From Solirubrobacteraceae bacterium (GTDB lineage: Bacteria > Actinomycetota > Thermoleophilia > Solirubrobacterales > Solirubrobacteraceae), in NCBI GenBank assembly GCA_017882405.1, contig JADGPO010000025.1, forward strand, positions 1 through 21,873: a DNA stretch of 21,873 nt, given 5' to 3'. The notes beneath the pieces were generated by a model. It was not told the origin of the DNA. It saw nothing but the letters and a program-made list of their open reading frames with translations, and searched no databases. The translations under genes and the position numbers were made by a program. Positions 1-8,206 of this stretch are shown here, in pieces; the first letter of the stretch is position 1, and every line of letters begins with the position of its first letter.

Positions 1-1048
1 GTCCCTCGGGCCCGATCACCGTCGTGTGCAGCGACTGGTACATGTTGAACTTCGGCATCGCGATGAAGTCCTTGAAGCGCCCCGGCAGGGGCTTCCACAA
101 CGAATGGATCACCCCGACCGCGCCGTAGGTGTCCTTGACCGAGTCGACGATCACCCGCATCGCCGTCAGGTCGTAGATCTCGTTGAATTCCCTCCCCTTC
201 TTGGTCATCTTGGAGTAGATCGAGTAGAAGTGCTTGGCACGGCCGGAGATGTCGGCGTGGATGCCCAGGTCGGCCAGCTCGGCGGCGACGTACTCGCCGG
301 CCTCGTTGACGTAGCGCTCGCGCTCCTCGCGCTGCTGGGCCACCAGGCCCTTGATGTCGTTGAACTTGCGCGGGTGCAGGGTCTGGAAGGCCAGGTCCTC
401 GAGCTCCCACTTGATCGCGGGGATGCCCAGCCGGTGGGCGATCGGCGCGTAGATATCGAGCGTCTCGCGCGACTTCTCGATCTGCTTCTGCTTGGACATC
501 GCCCCGATCGTGCGCATGTTGTGCAGGCGGTCGGCGAGCTTGATCAGGATGACCCGGATGTCCGAGGCCATCGCCACCACCATCTTGCGGTAGTTCTCGG
601 CCTGCGCCTCGTCGTGTGACTGGAACGTGAGACCGGTCAGCTTCGTGACGCCGTCGACCAGGCCGGCGATCTCGTCGCCGAAGTCCGCCCTGACCTCCTC
701 CAGCGATGCGCTCGTGTCCTCAACGGTGTCGTGCAGCAGCGCGGCGCACAGCGTCTCGGTGTCCAGCCGCATCCCAGCGCAGATCTTGGCCACGCCCACC
801 GGATGAGTGATGAAGTCCTCGCCCGACAGCCGGCGCTGGTCGCCGTGGTGCACGCAGGCGTACACGAACGCGTTCGCCACGCGGTCGCGGTCGATCGACT
901 GGGCAGCCTGGTCGGCGTGCTCCTCCACGATCGCGAACAGGTCGCCCAGCAGTCTCTGCTGCTCCGGCGACAGGTCCGCGCGCTTGACGGCGGGATGCGC
1001 GTCGCGATGGTTGACCTCGTCGACCGGCGGACGCTCGGCCGCCACCAC
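1..1048 (-). CDS. rel: Bifunctional (p)ppGpp synthetase/hydrolase, RelA/SpoT family (N-terminal part, truncated by window edge)
   Basis: Makes and degrades the alarmone (p)ppGpp in the cytoplasm. About 349 residues are visible of a protein usually 720-790 long; the rest lies beyond the left edge. The hydrolase HD domain is intact: HDTVED at residues 106-111 and, further on, KLADRLHNMRT. The synthetase domain begins with YDLTAMRV and reaches KFNMYQSLHTTV, which contains the G-loop tyrosine. Both activities are therefore probably retained, as in the single Rel of actinobacteria. The start is uncertain. GTG at 1048 (or the next GTG, 1045) is the first usable start codon in frame, but it has no Shine-Dalgarno sequence, and the frame stays open upstream into the end of recJ. 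recJ lies 110 bp upstream in the same direction, so co-transcription is likely. Identity is very secure from the motifs; the exact 5' end is not. Confidence 0.95.
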   Translation of the reverse strand, partial: MVAAERPPVDEVNHRDAHPAVKRADLSPEQQRLLGDLFAIVEEHADQAAQSIDRDRVANAFVYACVHHGDQRRLSGEDFITHPVGVAKICAGMRLDTETLCAALLHDTVEDTSASLEEVRADFGDEIAGLVDGVTKLTGLTFQSHDEAQAENYRKMVVAMASDIRVILIKLADRLHNMRTIGAMSKQKQIEKSRETLDIYAPIAHRLGIPAIKWELEDLAFQTLHPRKFNDIKGLVAQQREERERYVNEAGEYVAAELADLGIHADISGRAKHFYSIYSKMTKKGREFNEIYDLTAMRVIVDSVKDTYGAVGVIHSLWKPLPGRFKDFIAMPKFNMYQSLHTTVIGPEG

Positions 1049-1158
1049 CGTCGCCTGAGCCGACGCGAGGTCGGATCCCTGGGCAGCCGCGGGGCCGCCG
1101 GCAACCTCATCCGCGCCGTTGTGGCCCGGTTCGGCGCCGCCGCGACCGATCGCTCGGC

Positions 1159-3687
1159 TCAGCCGCTTGGCAGGTGGTTTGCGCTGCTCAGGTATCGCTT
1201 TCCGTCCTCGTATCGCTGGGCGTAGACCCGGAACGACGGCGAGCGCTCGAGCGCGGTGGGCGCCCGGCCCGCGATCGCCAGGGCCGGCAGTTCCCGGTCG
1301 AGGCTGACGAGCTCCAGCTCCGCCAGCACCCGGATCAATCTCCCGGCCAGTCGGGCCGAGCGAGCGTACGAGCCGTCGCCGCGAAGCAGGCGCTCGAGCT
1401 CCTCACCGGCCGCCCGCTCCCGGTCCCGCAGGGACCGGTAGAAGGCGACGAGCGAACCACGGAGACCGTACTCCAGCTCGTGCATCTGCTCAGCGAAGCG
1501 TAGCTCAGCCGGGCCCCATGCCGGCAGGGTCACCCCAGCGCCGGCACGCAGGAGCGCGCCGGCGGACCTGTCGGCCGGCGGGTCCAGCACGACCAACCGG
1601 GCATAGGCCCCGGCCTGGGCCGGGTGGCGCTCGAGCTCGCCGTAGCTGGCCAGGGCAAAGCCGCCGACCCGAGTACGCAGCCCGTTCAGCCGCCGGGGGA
1701 CGTCGGCGCACACCGCCAGCACGGGCTCGCCGGTGGCCACCGCATCGACCAGGACGGCCAGCGGGCTGTGGCAGCGACGATCCAGCACGGTCCGCTGCGC
1801 GCCCGACGCCGCAGCCTCCTCGACCGGAGGGGCGGGCTCCGATTCCGCCTCCAGCTCGGCCAGGACCGCGCTCAGGTAGCCACCGGGCGACTGCAGCAGC
1901 TCGATCGGCGCCGGCGCGCACGGCTGGGCCTGACGCAGCACCAGCCGCGGCTCGATCGCCCCGTTGTAGGCGTTGCGCTCCAGGCGGAAGGTGGCGTCCA
2001 GCGGCTGGGTGGGATCGTCGGCGACGCGCCCGTCGCAGCCGAAGGCCACCGCCCGGGCGCGGGCCCCGCCCGAGCTGACGGTGAAGCGGGCGTGGCGGCC
2101 CTCCCCCATCGGCCGCACGTTGTCAAAACGCGCGCCGGGGACCAGCAGCCGCGGCCCCGGGTTGCCCATCCCGCAGGGCTCGAGCGCCTCGAGCTCCTCG
2201 GCGAGCGCCAAGCCGAGCTCGGATCCGGAGACGACCGCGTCGACGCGCTCCACCGGCTCCAGCATCTCCGGCGTCAGCACCGCCGCCGCGTGGGCCTCGA
2301 AGGCGGCGCGGAAGCCGTCGATCGCCGGCGCGTCGAGAGTCAGTCCCGCGGCCGCACGATGACCTCCGTAGCGCTGCAGGTGCTCGGCGGTGGCGTGCAA
2401 TCCGCCCAGCAGGTCGAAGCCGGGGATGCTTCGGCCCGAACCTGTCCCCTGCGCGCCCTCCAGCGCGATCAGGATCGTCGGCCGGTGGTAGCGCTCGACG
2501 ATCCGCGAGGCCACAATTCCCACCACCCCGGGGTGCCAGTCCTCGCAGGCCAGCACGTAGGCGCTGCGCGGGCGCAGCGCCTCCAGCTCACGTACCTGGG
2601 CCTCGGCCTCCCACAGGATGCGCTGCTCCACCGCACGGCGCTCGGCGTTGACGCAGTCAAGCTCGACGGCGATCGCCTTGGCACGCACCGGGTCCTCGCA
2701 CAGCAACAGCTCCAGGCCGGCGTCGGCGCGTTGCAGCCGACCGGCGGCGTTGATCCGGGGCGCCAGGCGAAAGCCGAGCGTCCCGGCGTCCAGGGCGCTG
2801 GGATCGGCTCGTGAGACGGCCATCAGCGCGCGCAGCCCCGGCTTGCCGGTGGCCGCCAGCGCGGTCAGGCCGGCGCGCACCAGACGGCGGTTCTCGCCCT
2901 GTAGCGCCACGAGGTCGGCGACCGTGGCCAGCGCCACCAGATCCAGGTCGTCCTGCGCGGTGGCGGCGCCCAGCGCCAGGGCCAGCTTGTAGGCCACGCC
3001 GGTGCCGCACAGGTCGGGGCACGGGTAGCCGCACACCGCCGGGTGCACGATCGGACAGTCGGGCAGCCGGCCGTCGGCCCGGGGCGCGTGATGGTCTGAG
3101 ACGACCACCTCCAGGCCGCCCGACCGGGCGGCCTGCACCTCCTCGACGGCGGTGATCGCACAGTCGACGGTCAGGATCAGCGCCACGCCGCGGCCGGCCA
3201 GTCGCTCCACGGTGGCGATCGACAGTCCGTAGCCGTCCTCGATGCGGCTGGGCAGAAACCACCCGACGTCAGCGCCGAGGCTGCGCAGCGCCCGCACCAT
3301 GATCGCGGTCGCGCACACGCCGTCGACGTCGTAGTCGCCATGCACGACGATCCGGCCGCCGGCGGCGATCTGGGCGTGGATCGTGGCCAGCGCCGCCTCG
3401 ATTCCGCTGAACGCCGTCGGGTCGTGGCGCTCGTTGGCAGCCAGGAAGATGTGAGCGCGGCCGGGATCGCCGAGCCCGCGGCGGACCAGCACCTGGGCGA
3501 GGACGTGCCCGATCCCCAGCTCGCGCTCGAGCGCCAGCGCCGGCTCCAGCGCGTAGGCGGGGACGTCGATCCGGGGCTGGACCGCGGCGCCGGCGGGGGC
3601 GGCATCGGCCGGATCCTGCACCGCGCGCAGCGGTCGGCAAGGCGCGGCGGTCGCCGGAGGTCCGAGGAGTTGCGCTGCCTGCGCCAT
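1159..3687 (-). CDS. recJ: Single-stranded-DNA-specific 5'-3' exonuclease RecJ
   Basis: DHH-family exonuclease that resects 5' strands in recombination and repair. It has 842 residues; E. coli RecJ has about 577, so this is the long Bacillus/Deinococcus-type form. Metal-binding motifs are complete: DYDVDG (118-123), Asp in LTVDCAI (175), DHH (198-200) and VHPAV (214-218). The RINAAGR motif is at 311-317 and the DHHA1 motif GGH at 441-443. An OB-fold follows (about 515-590). After a variable linker comes a C-terminal domain (about 630-842) resembling the extra domain of Firmicutes RecJ. The first 40 residues are Ala/Pro-rich and weakly conserved, so a later start is conceivable. ATG 3687 has no Shine-Dalgarno sequence, but a TACGCT hexamer ends 6 nt before it. 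The gene precedes rel. Confidence 0.96.
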   Translation of the reverse strand: MAQAAQLLGPPATAAPCRPLRAVQDPADAAPAGAAVQPRIDVPAYALEPALALERELGIGHVLAQVLVRRGLGDPGRAHIFLAANERHDPTAFSGIEAALATIHAQIAAGGRIVVHGDYDVDGVCATAIMVRALRSLGADVGWFLPSRIEDGYGLSIATVERLAGRGVALILTVDCAITAVEEVQAARSGGLEVVVSDHHAPRADGRLPDCPIVHPAVCGYPCPDLCGTGVAYKLALALGAATAQDDLDLVALATVADLVALQGENRRLVRAGLTALAATGKPGLRALMAVSRADPSALDAGTLGFRLAPRINAAGRLQRADAGLELLLCEDPVRAKAIAVELDCVNAERRAVEQRILWEAEAQVRELEALRPRSAYVLACEDWHPGVVGIVASRIVERYHRPTILIALEGAQGTGSGRSIPGFDLLGGLHATAEHLQRYGGHRAAAGLTLDAPAIDGFRAAFEAHAAAVLTPEMLEPVERVDAVVSGSELGLALAEELEALEPCGMGNPGPRLLVPGARFDNVRPMGEGRHARFTVSSGGARARAVAFGCDGRVADDPTQPLDATFRLERNAYNGAIEPRLVLRQAQPCAPAPIELLQSPGGYLSAVLAELEAESEPAPPVEEAAASGAQRTVLDRRCHSPLAVLVDAVATGEPVLAVCADVPRRLNGLRTRVGGFALASYGELERHPAQAGAYARLVVLDPPADRSAGALLRAGAGVTLPAWGPAELRFAEQMHELEYGLRGSLVAFYRSLRDRERAAGEELERLLRGDGSYARSARLAGRLIRVLAELELVSLDRELPALAIAGRAPTALERSPSFRVYAQRYEDGKRYLSSANHLPSG

Positions 3688-3693
3688 CGCGCC

Positions 3694-3699
3694 AGCGTA
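3694..3699 (-). promoter_or_regulatory. Putative -10 element (TACGCT) of recJ
   Basis: TACGCT fits TAnnnT and ends 6 nt before the recJ ATG, the spacing at which transcription would begin at or next to the start codon. No -35 element or Shine-Dalgarno sequence is seen. The call rests mainly on the same pattern recurring before other genes here. Confidence 0.3.
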
Positions 3700-3750
3700 G
3701 GTGCCGGGTCAGACGGACTTCGCCCGCCCGCCCGGCGGTGACGGCAGGCG

Positions 3751-4590
3751 CTAGTGCGTGTAGCCGAGCCGGCCCAGCAGCTTCTGCAACTGGCCGACGA
3801 ACTTCTGGGCGCTCGGACCGCCGAAGCTCTTCGGCACGCCGAGGTGGCCGGCCTTGAGCGCCCCGGCCAGCTGGGACTTGACCAGGGCCGAGCGACCGAG
3901 CAGGTACTCATCGGCCGCCCAGGCGGCGATCAGACCGCGCCCGTTGCGGAAGTTGTGGCGAAAGGCAGTCAGCCACCTCGCCGCGTCCTTCGTGATCCGC
4001 GCCGGATACTTGCGGGTGACGTCGTGGAACCGGTGGCTGGAGAAGGCGAAGATCTGGACCGGCGCCGGCGAGTGCGCGTAGTCGGTGAAGCCGGCGTTGG
4101 ACAGGCGGGCGTCGGCGGACAGGAACTCGAAGTTGCGGTCGCCGTTGAGGTCCACGATCCGCGCGCCGGCGTCGGCGAAGTCGTGCTCGGTCTTGACGAA
4201 GGTTCCCGTTCCGGGGTCCAGGCTGAAGACCTGATCGACGAAGCAGCAGTGCGCGCCGCCGCTGTAGAGGCCGAGGACGACGTCGGGCAGGCCGTTGGCC
4301 TGCAGGGCGAGCGCGCGCAGCGGCGTGGAGGTGCTGCCGATTCCGATCGTGTCGCAGCCCGGAGGGCACGCGGACGATTTGACGAACTGGTCGTACTCGG
4401 TCGTGCCGTTGACCGCGATCTTCAGCTTGATGCGCCTGTGCAGCCCTCTGCCCGAGGTGTTTATCGAGGCGTCCACGTGATAGCTGGTGGCGCTGCGGGC
4501 GTTGTTGGCCAGCGCGGAGCCGGTCGACCCACCCACCGTCAGCAGCGCAGCCGTGAGGATCGAAACGGCGATCGGTCGAAAAGGCTTCAT
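3751..4590 (-). CDS. Secreted protein with GGAHCC motif, unknown function
   Basis: Predicted exported protein of 279 residues. It has a signal peptide with basic n-region (MKPFR), a hydrophobic core at about 7-22 and a likely cleavage after ALA (26-28). The mature part has four cysteines: Cys75 and Cys79 in a CPPGC motif, and adjacent Cys115-Cys116 in LYSGGAHCC. The segment DLNGDRNFEF (147-156) resembles the calcium-binding loop of FG-GAP/VCBS-type repeats, so a beta-propeller-like fold is possible but not established. The C-terminal 80 residues are basic and helical-looking. ATG 4590 starts the signal peptide; upstream codons in the same open frame lack such a peptide. The gene lies 63 bp upstream of recJ and 68 bp after the small membrane gene, with its own TAGCAT hexamer. 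The function is unknown. Confidence 0.8.
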   Translation of the reverse strand: MKPFRPIAVSILTAALLTVGGSTGSALANNARSATSYHVDASINTSGRGLHRRIKLKIAVNGTTEYDQFVKSSACPPGCDTIGIGSTSTPLRALALQANGLPDVVLGLYSGGAHCCFVDQVFSLDPGTGTFVKTEHDFADAGARIVDLNGDRNFEFLSADARLSNAGFTDYAHSPAPVQIFAFSSHRFHDVTRKYPARITKDAARWLTAFRHNFRNGRGLIAAWAADEYLLGRSALVKSQLAGALKAGHLGVPKSFGGPSAQKFVGQLQKLLGRLGYTH

Positions 4591-4600
4591 CGGCGGCGAG

Positions 4601-4606
4601 ATGCTA
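4601..4606 (-). promoter_or_regulatory. Putative -10 element (TAGCAT) of the GGAHCC protein gene
   Basis: TAGCAT lies 10 nt before the ATG at 4590 and there is no Shine-Dalgarno sequence. The same hexamer precedes secDF at 9 nt. Confidence 0.3.
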
Positions 4607-4658
4607 CAGCCCCACCCGCACGGACACAACGCACAGGTTCCGTCGGACAGTTTCGACC

Positions 4659-4943
4659 TCAGAGCTTGATCGCGCCGCCCCCGCCGGCGCGCTCGCGCCG
4701 GGCACCCTCGAAGTAGACCACCGCCATCCCGATCAGAGCACCCGGGATCGCCTCCAGGGCGGTCGTCAGATGCGTGTCGTGGCGGCCGGGGATGTGTAGG
4801 CCGTTGACGAGGAACCCGAACACGGCAGCGCCGATCAGGGCGCCCACGAACGCACCGACGATCCCGCCCCAGTAGCGGTCGGGCAGCCAGATCGTGAAGT
4901 GCCACAGCGCCAAACCCATCATCACCCACGCGAGCATGGCCAT
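4659..4943 (-). CDS. Small glycine-rich membrane protein
   Basis: A 94-residue protein with probably three membrane segments: about 2-18, a Gly/Ala-rich one at about 26-48 (GGIVGAFVGALIGAAV), and about 62-77. It ends in a short basic tail (GARRERAGGGGAIKL). The glycine-patterned helix recalls small GlsB/YeaQ-type membrane proteins, but I do not assign it to that family. Its ATG overlaps the secDF stop by one base (TGATG). A clear Shine-Dalgarno GGGAGG stands 8 nt upstream inside the end of secDF. It is therefore very likely translated from the secDF mRNA by coupling. A role alongside SecDF is possible but unsupported beyond the arrangement. Confidence 0.75.
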   Translation of the reverse strand: MAMLAWVMMGLALWHFTIWLPDRYWGGIVGAFVGALIGAAVFGFLVNGLHIPGRHDTHLTTALEAIPGALIGMAVVYFEGARRERAGGGGAIKL

Positions 4944-7900
4944 CAGCGGTGCCTCCCGTGACGGCGGTTGCGCGAGCGTGACTTGGACGGCCGCGACGGC
5001 TTCTCGACGGGGGCCACCCCGTCGTTCTCGGCCTCATCGGGCGCCGGACGGTAGCCCTTGGCGTCCTCGGAGCCGCCGTTGGCCTGCGGTGCGGCCGGCT
5101 GCTCCGCCGGCGCCGCAGGTTCGGGCGCTGCGGGCTTGGCCGCTCCCGGCGCGGGGGGGCTGGGAGCGGCGGCCGAACCGGACGAGGAGCGACGGCCCCG
5201 GCCCCGGCGGGGACGCTCGGGGGCCACGTCCTCGTCCTCCTCGCGGTGGGCCAGGCGCTTGGTCAGCGTTGAGGTGCGATGGGTGGGCTCACGCTCGATC
5301 TCGAGGTCGCGCTTCATCTGCTCGAACTCGGCCGCCGAGACGTTCTCCGGATCGGGCTCGGTCAGCCGCCCGGCGCGGCGCCGCGCGGCGCGCTCGCGGG
5401 CCGGCTCGATATCCGCGCCCGCGGCCGCGTAGGGAGCCACGAAGCCCTGGTCGGCGATGATCCGGTCGCGGCGGTGGCGGTAGGTGGTCTCGCGCTCCTT
5501 CCAGTGGGTGAGCACCGGCGAGGCGATGAAGATCGAGGAGTAGGCACCGGAGGCGACGCCGATCAGCAGCGCGAAGGCGAAGTCACGCAGCGTCGAGCCA
5601 CCGAACAGCAGCAGGGCGATGATCGGCAAGAGCGTGCACGAGGTGGTGGCGATCGACCGGGTCAGCACCTCGCTCATCGAGCGGTTGACGATCTGGGAGA
5701 ACGCGGCTCGCGGCATGCGGGGGATGTTCTCGCGCACGCGGTCGAACACGATGATCGTGTCGTAGAGCGAATAGCCCAAGATCGTCAGCAGAGCGGCCAC
5801 CGTGTCCACCGTCACCTCCCGGCCGAGCAGGGCGTAGACGCCGGCAGTGATCAGCAGGTCGTGCATCAGCGCGATCAGCACGGGCACCGCGAACTTCCAG
5901 TCGAAGCGCAGCGCCACGTAGGCGGAGATCACCAGCAGCGAGGCGATGATCGCCACCACGGCGCTGTTGGCGATCGTCTTGCCGAACGTCGGGCCGACCG
6001 AGGTGGCATCGATCGGATGGACTAGGCCGAAGCGGTTCTGGAGGGCGGCGCGCACCTTCGGAACGCCGTTGGGACCGAGCTTCTTCGCCGAGATCTGGAA
6101 CACCTCGGAGCCCAGTGCCTTGTTGGTGACCTTCTGTACCTGCGGCGTGGCCGCTCCCGCCGACGAGATCACCGAGGACACCTGTGACTCGGTGGCGGGC
6201 TTCTGCAGCGAGGCCGTGATCCGGGTCCCCGAGGTGAAGTCGATCCCCAGGTTCAGGCCGCGTCCGCCGATCGCCAGCGCCCCGATCAGCAGGATCACGC
6301 CCGACAGGGAGAAGAAGTACCTGGAGGAGCCCATGAAGTCGAAGTGCCAATCGCGCTTCTTCTTGCCGGCGCCGAGCGCCGAGGGCCGCGCGATCGTGCG
6401 CGAGTCGCCCATCGACATGAGGATCGCCTGCGTGGCCAGCACGGCGGTGAACAGGGACACGATCGTGCCGATGCCCAGCGTGAACGCGAAGCCCTGGACC
6501 TCGGCGGTGGCCAGCACGAACAGGATGAACGCGGTCATGATCGTGACCACGTTGGCGTCGATGATCGCCGTCAGACCCTTCTTGTAGCCCGTCGCGATCC
6601 CCGCGCGGATCGAGCGTCCGGCTCGGATCTCCTCCTTGACGCGCTCGAAGATCACGATGTTGGCGTCGGCCGCCACCCCGATCGTCAGGATCAGGCCGGC
6701 GATCCCCGGGAGCGTGAGCGTGATCGGGATCAGCTTGATCAGCGCGTAGAAGTACATCGCGTAGATGATCAGCGCCGAGGTCGCGATCAGCCCGAGGAGC
6801 CGGTAGTAGAAGATCAAGAACAGCGCGACTACGACCAGGCCCGCGGCCCCCGCGATCAGCCCCTGGTGCAGCGCCTGCGCGCCCAGCGTGGCCGACACCT
6901 GGGACTCCGAGATCCTCACCAGGTTGATCGGCAGCGCGCCCAGCCGCAACAGGTTGGCGAGGTCCTGGGCGGTCTGGCTGGTGAAGCCGCCGGTGATATC
7001 GGCCCCGCCGCCGCCGGTGATCCCGTCAGGATAGGTCTGGAAGTCGATCGAGGGGACGCTGATCAGCTGCGTGTTCAATCCACCGCCGCCGAGCGCCACC
7101 GCGAAGTGCTGGTCCTGCTTGTTGGCCGCTCCCACCGGGCTCGAGACCGTGCCGCGGTGCGCGATCGCCGCCGTGACCTTCTGGAACTGCTTGGCGCCGA
7201 AGGAGTTGAACCCGAAGGTGACGTCCGGGCTACCGGACTGGTCGGTGGACGCCTGCGGGTTGGTGATATCCGAGCCGGTGAGCGCCACGTTGTCCTTGAG
7301 CACGTAGAACTGCGCCGACGGGCTCGTGGGCTTGATCTGGTTGTTGGCGCTGGGGTTGGCGGCCTGGAGAACGACCGTGCCCTGGGGAACGGCCAGCGTC
7401 TCCACCTGTGAGATCGAGACGCCCGAGGGCAGCTCTGACTGCAGGGACTGCCGGCTCGAGTCCGGCCCGGCCAGCAGGCAGTGCTGGCCCTGAATCGGCG
7501 TGGTGTGGCTCTGCTTGGCCACCGTCACGCAGGCGCTCGAGCCGGGCGCGCCGAACACGTAATAGAGCGGGCCCGAGCGCGACAACCGCTGCGTGCCGTT
7601 GTCGGGGACCACCGGCTGCTTGGAGGCCAGCTTGACCGCCTGATACAGCGGCACCCCGCCGCCGCCCGGCAGACCCGGCCCCCCGCCGCCGGACACGCCC
7701 TGGCTGATCGTCACCGCGTTGGGATCCTGCGCGTTGAGCTGGCCGGCGACCGGCTTGCCGTTGGGCGACAGGGCGTTGGCCTCCCAGTCGTAGAAGTACA
7801 GCCGGGCGGTGGTCCCCACCTCCTGCTCGGCGCGCGCCACGTTGGTGACGTCGGGCAGCCCGACCGTGATCTGGGTGCCCCCCGAGGTCTGGATCTCAGG

Positions 7901-8131
7901 CTGAGAGACGCCGAGCTGATCGACGCGCTGGCGCATGATGTCGACTGCGCGGTTGAGCGAGTTCTGGTTGACCGCACTCTGCGGGGTCGGCTTGGCCTGG
8001 TAGACGAGCTGGACGCCGCCCTTGAGGTCGAGGCCCAGCACCGTCTTCTGCGTGGCGATGACGGCCAGCGACGCGGCGATCAGGCCGGCGACGAGGAGCA
8101 GGACGAAGCCATGGCGCTGTCGATCGGACAT
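4943..8131 (-). CDS. secDF: Protein translocase subunit SecDF (SecD-SecF fusion)
   Basis: Membrane component of the Sec export machinery that uses the proton gradient to help pull preproteins out. It is one uninterrupted frame of 1062 residues. SecD half: TM1 (about 9-27), the LGLDLKGG motif (32-39), a large extracytoplasmic domain (about 40-415) with a Gly/Pro-rich insertion, and TM2-6 (about 418-570) with the GVAADANIVIFERVKEE signature near 484-500. SecF half: TM1 at about 604-624, NLGIDFTSGTRI, then TM2-6 (about 718-875) with YSLYDTIIVFDRVREN near 787. A cytoplasmic tail of about 175 residues follows. It is first charged, then Ala/Pro-rich and disordered, and ends in an Arg/Ser/His-rich basic segment. 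Fused SecDF is known in Bacillus and some other lineages, whereas most actinobacteria encode separate secD and secF after yajC. The start at 8131 fits the N-terminal helix; there is no Shine-Dalgarno sequence, but TAGCAT is 9 nt upstream. Confidence 0.95.
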   Translation of the reverse strand: MSDRQRHGFVLLLVAGLIAASLAVIATQKTVLGLDLKGGVQLVYQAKPTPQSAVNQNSLNRAVDIMRQRVDQLGVSQPEIQTSGGTQITVGLPDVTNVARAEQEVGTTARLYFYDWEANALSPNGKPVAGQLNAQDPNAVTISQGVSGGGGPGLPGGGGVPLYQAVKLASKQPVVPDNGTQRLSRSGPLYYVFGAPGSSACVTVAKQSHTTPIQGQHCLLAGPDSSRQSLQSELPSGVSISQVETLAVPQGTVVLQAANPSANNQIKPTSPSAQFYVLKDNVALTGSDITNPQASTDQSGSPDVTFGFNSFGAKQFQKVTAAIAHRGTVSSPVGAANKQDQHFAVALGGGGLNTQLISVPSIDFQTYPDGITGGGGADITGGFTSQTAQDLANLLRLGALPINLVRISESQVSATLGAQALHQGLIAGAAGLVVVALFLIFYYRLLGLIATSALIIYAMYFYALIKLIPITLTLPGIAGLILTIGVAADANIVIFERVKEEIRAGRSIRAGIATGYKKGLTAIIDANVVTIMTAFILFVLATAEVQGFAFTLGIGTIVSLFTAVLATQAILMSMGDSRTIARPSALGAGKKKRDWHFDFMGSSRYFFSLSGVILLIGALAIGGRGLNLGIDFTSGTRITASLQKPATESQVSSVISSAGAATPQVQKVTNKALGSEVFQISAKKLGPNGVPKVRAALQNRFGLVHPIDATSVGPTFGKTIANSAVVAIIASLLVISAYVALRFDWKFAVPVLIALMHDLLITAGVYALLGREVTVDTVAALLTILGYSLYDTIIVFDRVRENIPRMPRAAFSQIVNRSMSEVLTRSIATTSCTLLPIIALLLFGGSTLRDFAFALLIGVASGAYSSIFIASPVLTHWKERETTYRHRRDRIIADQGFVAPYAAAGADIEPARERAARRRAGRLTEPDPENVSAAEFEQMKRDLEIEREPTHRTSTLTKRLAHREEDEDVAPERPRRGRGRRSSSGSAAAPSPPAPGAAKPAAPEPAAPAEQPAAPQANGGSEDAKGYRPAPDEAENDGVAPVEKPSRPSKSRSRNRRHGRHR

Positions 8132-8140
8132 CAGGGACGG

Positions 8141-8146
8141 ATGCTA
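8141..8146 (-). promoter_or_regulatory. Putative -10 element (TAGCAT) of secDF
   Basis: TAGCAT ends 9 nt before the secDF ATG. It lies just downstream (in the sense of transcription) of a strong hairpin, as expected if a new transcript begins here. No -35 match is seen. Confidence 0.35.
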
Positions 8147-8159
8147 GAGGCCCGGGGCA

Positions 8160-8181
8160 GTGCGGGCGGAGCCGCCCGCAC
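8160..8181 (-). terminator. GC-rich perfect hairpin between the zinc-ribbon/PAS gene and secDF
   Basis: A perfect 10-bp inverted repeat (GTGCGGGCGG / CCGCCCGCAC) flanks a 2-nt centre; realistically this is an 8-9 bp stem with a small loop. It starts 25 nt after the stop of the upstream gene and ends 28 nt before secDF. No T-tract follows on either strand, so it would be an unconventional intrinsic terminator. It could alternatively be an mRNA-stabilising or attenuating structure. Confidence 0.45.
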
Positions 8182-8206
8182 GAGCCCAGAGCACCGGGAC
8201 CGCTTC

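Noticed and set aside
637..1110. 157-codon minus-strand frame starting ATG 1110
   Set aside because: It overlaps rel in another frame, and its translation is Arg/Ser/Thr-rich shadow. The HD and synthetase motifs are in the rel frame.
5150..5160. Run of seven G in the secDF tail as a possible phase-variation or frameshift site
   Set aside because: The frame is continuous through it, and G runs of this length are expected by chance in Gly/Pro/Ala-rich coding sequence of this GC content.
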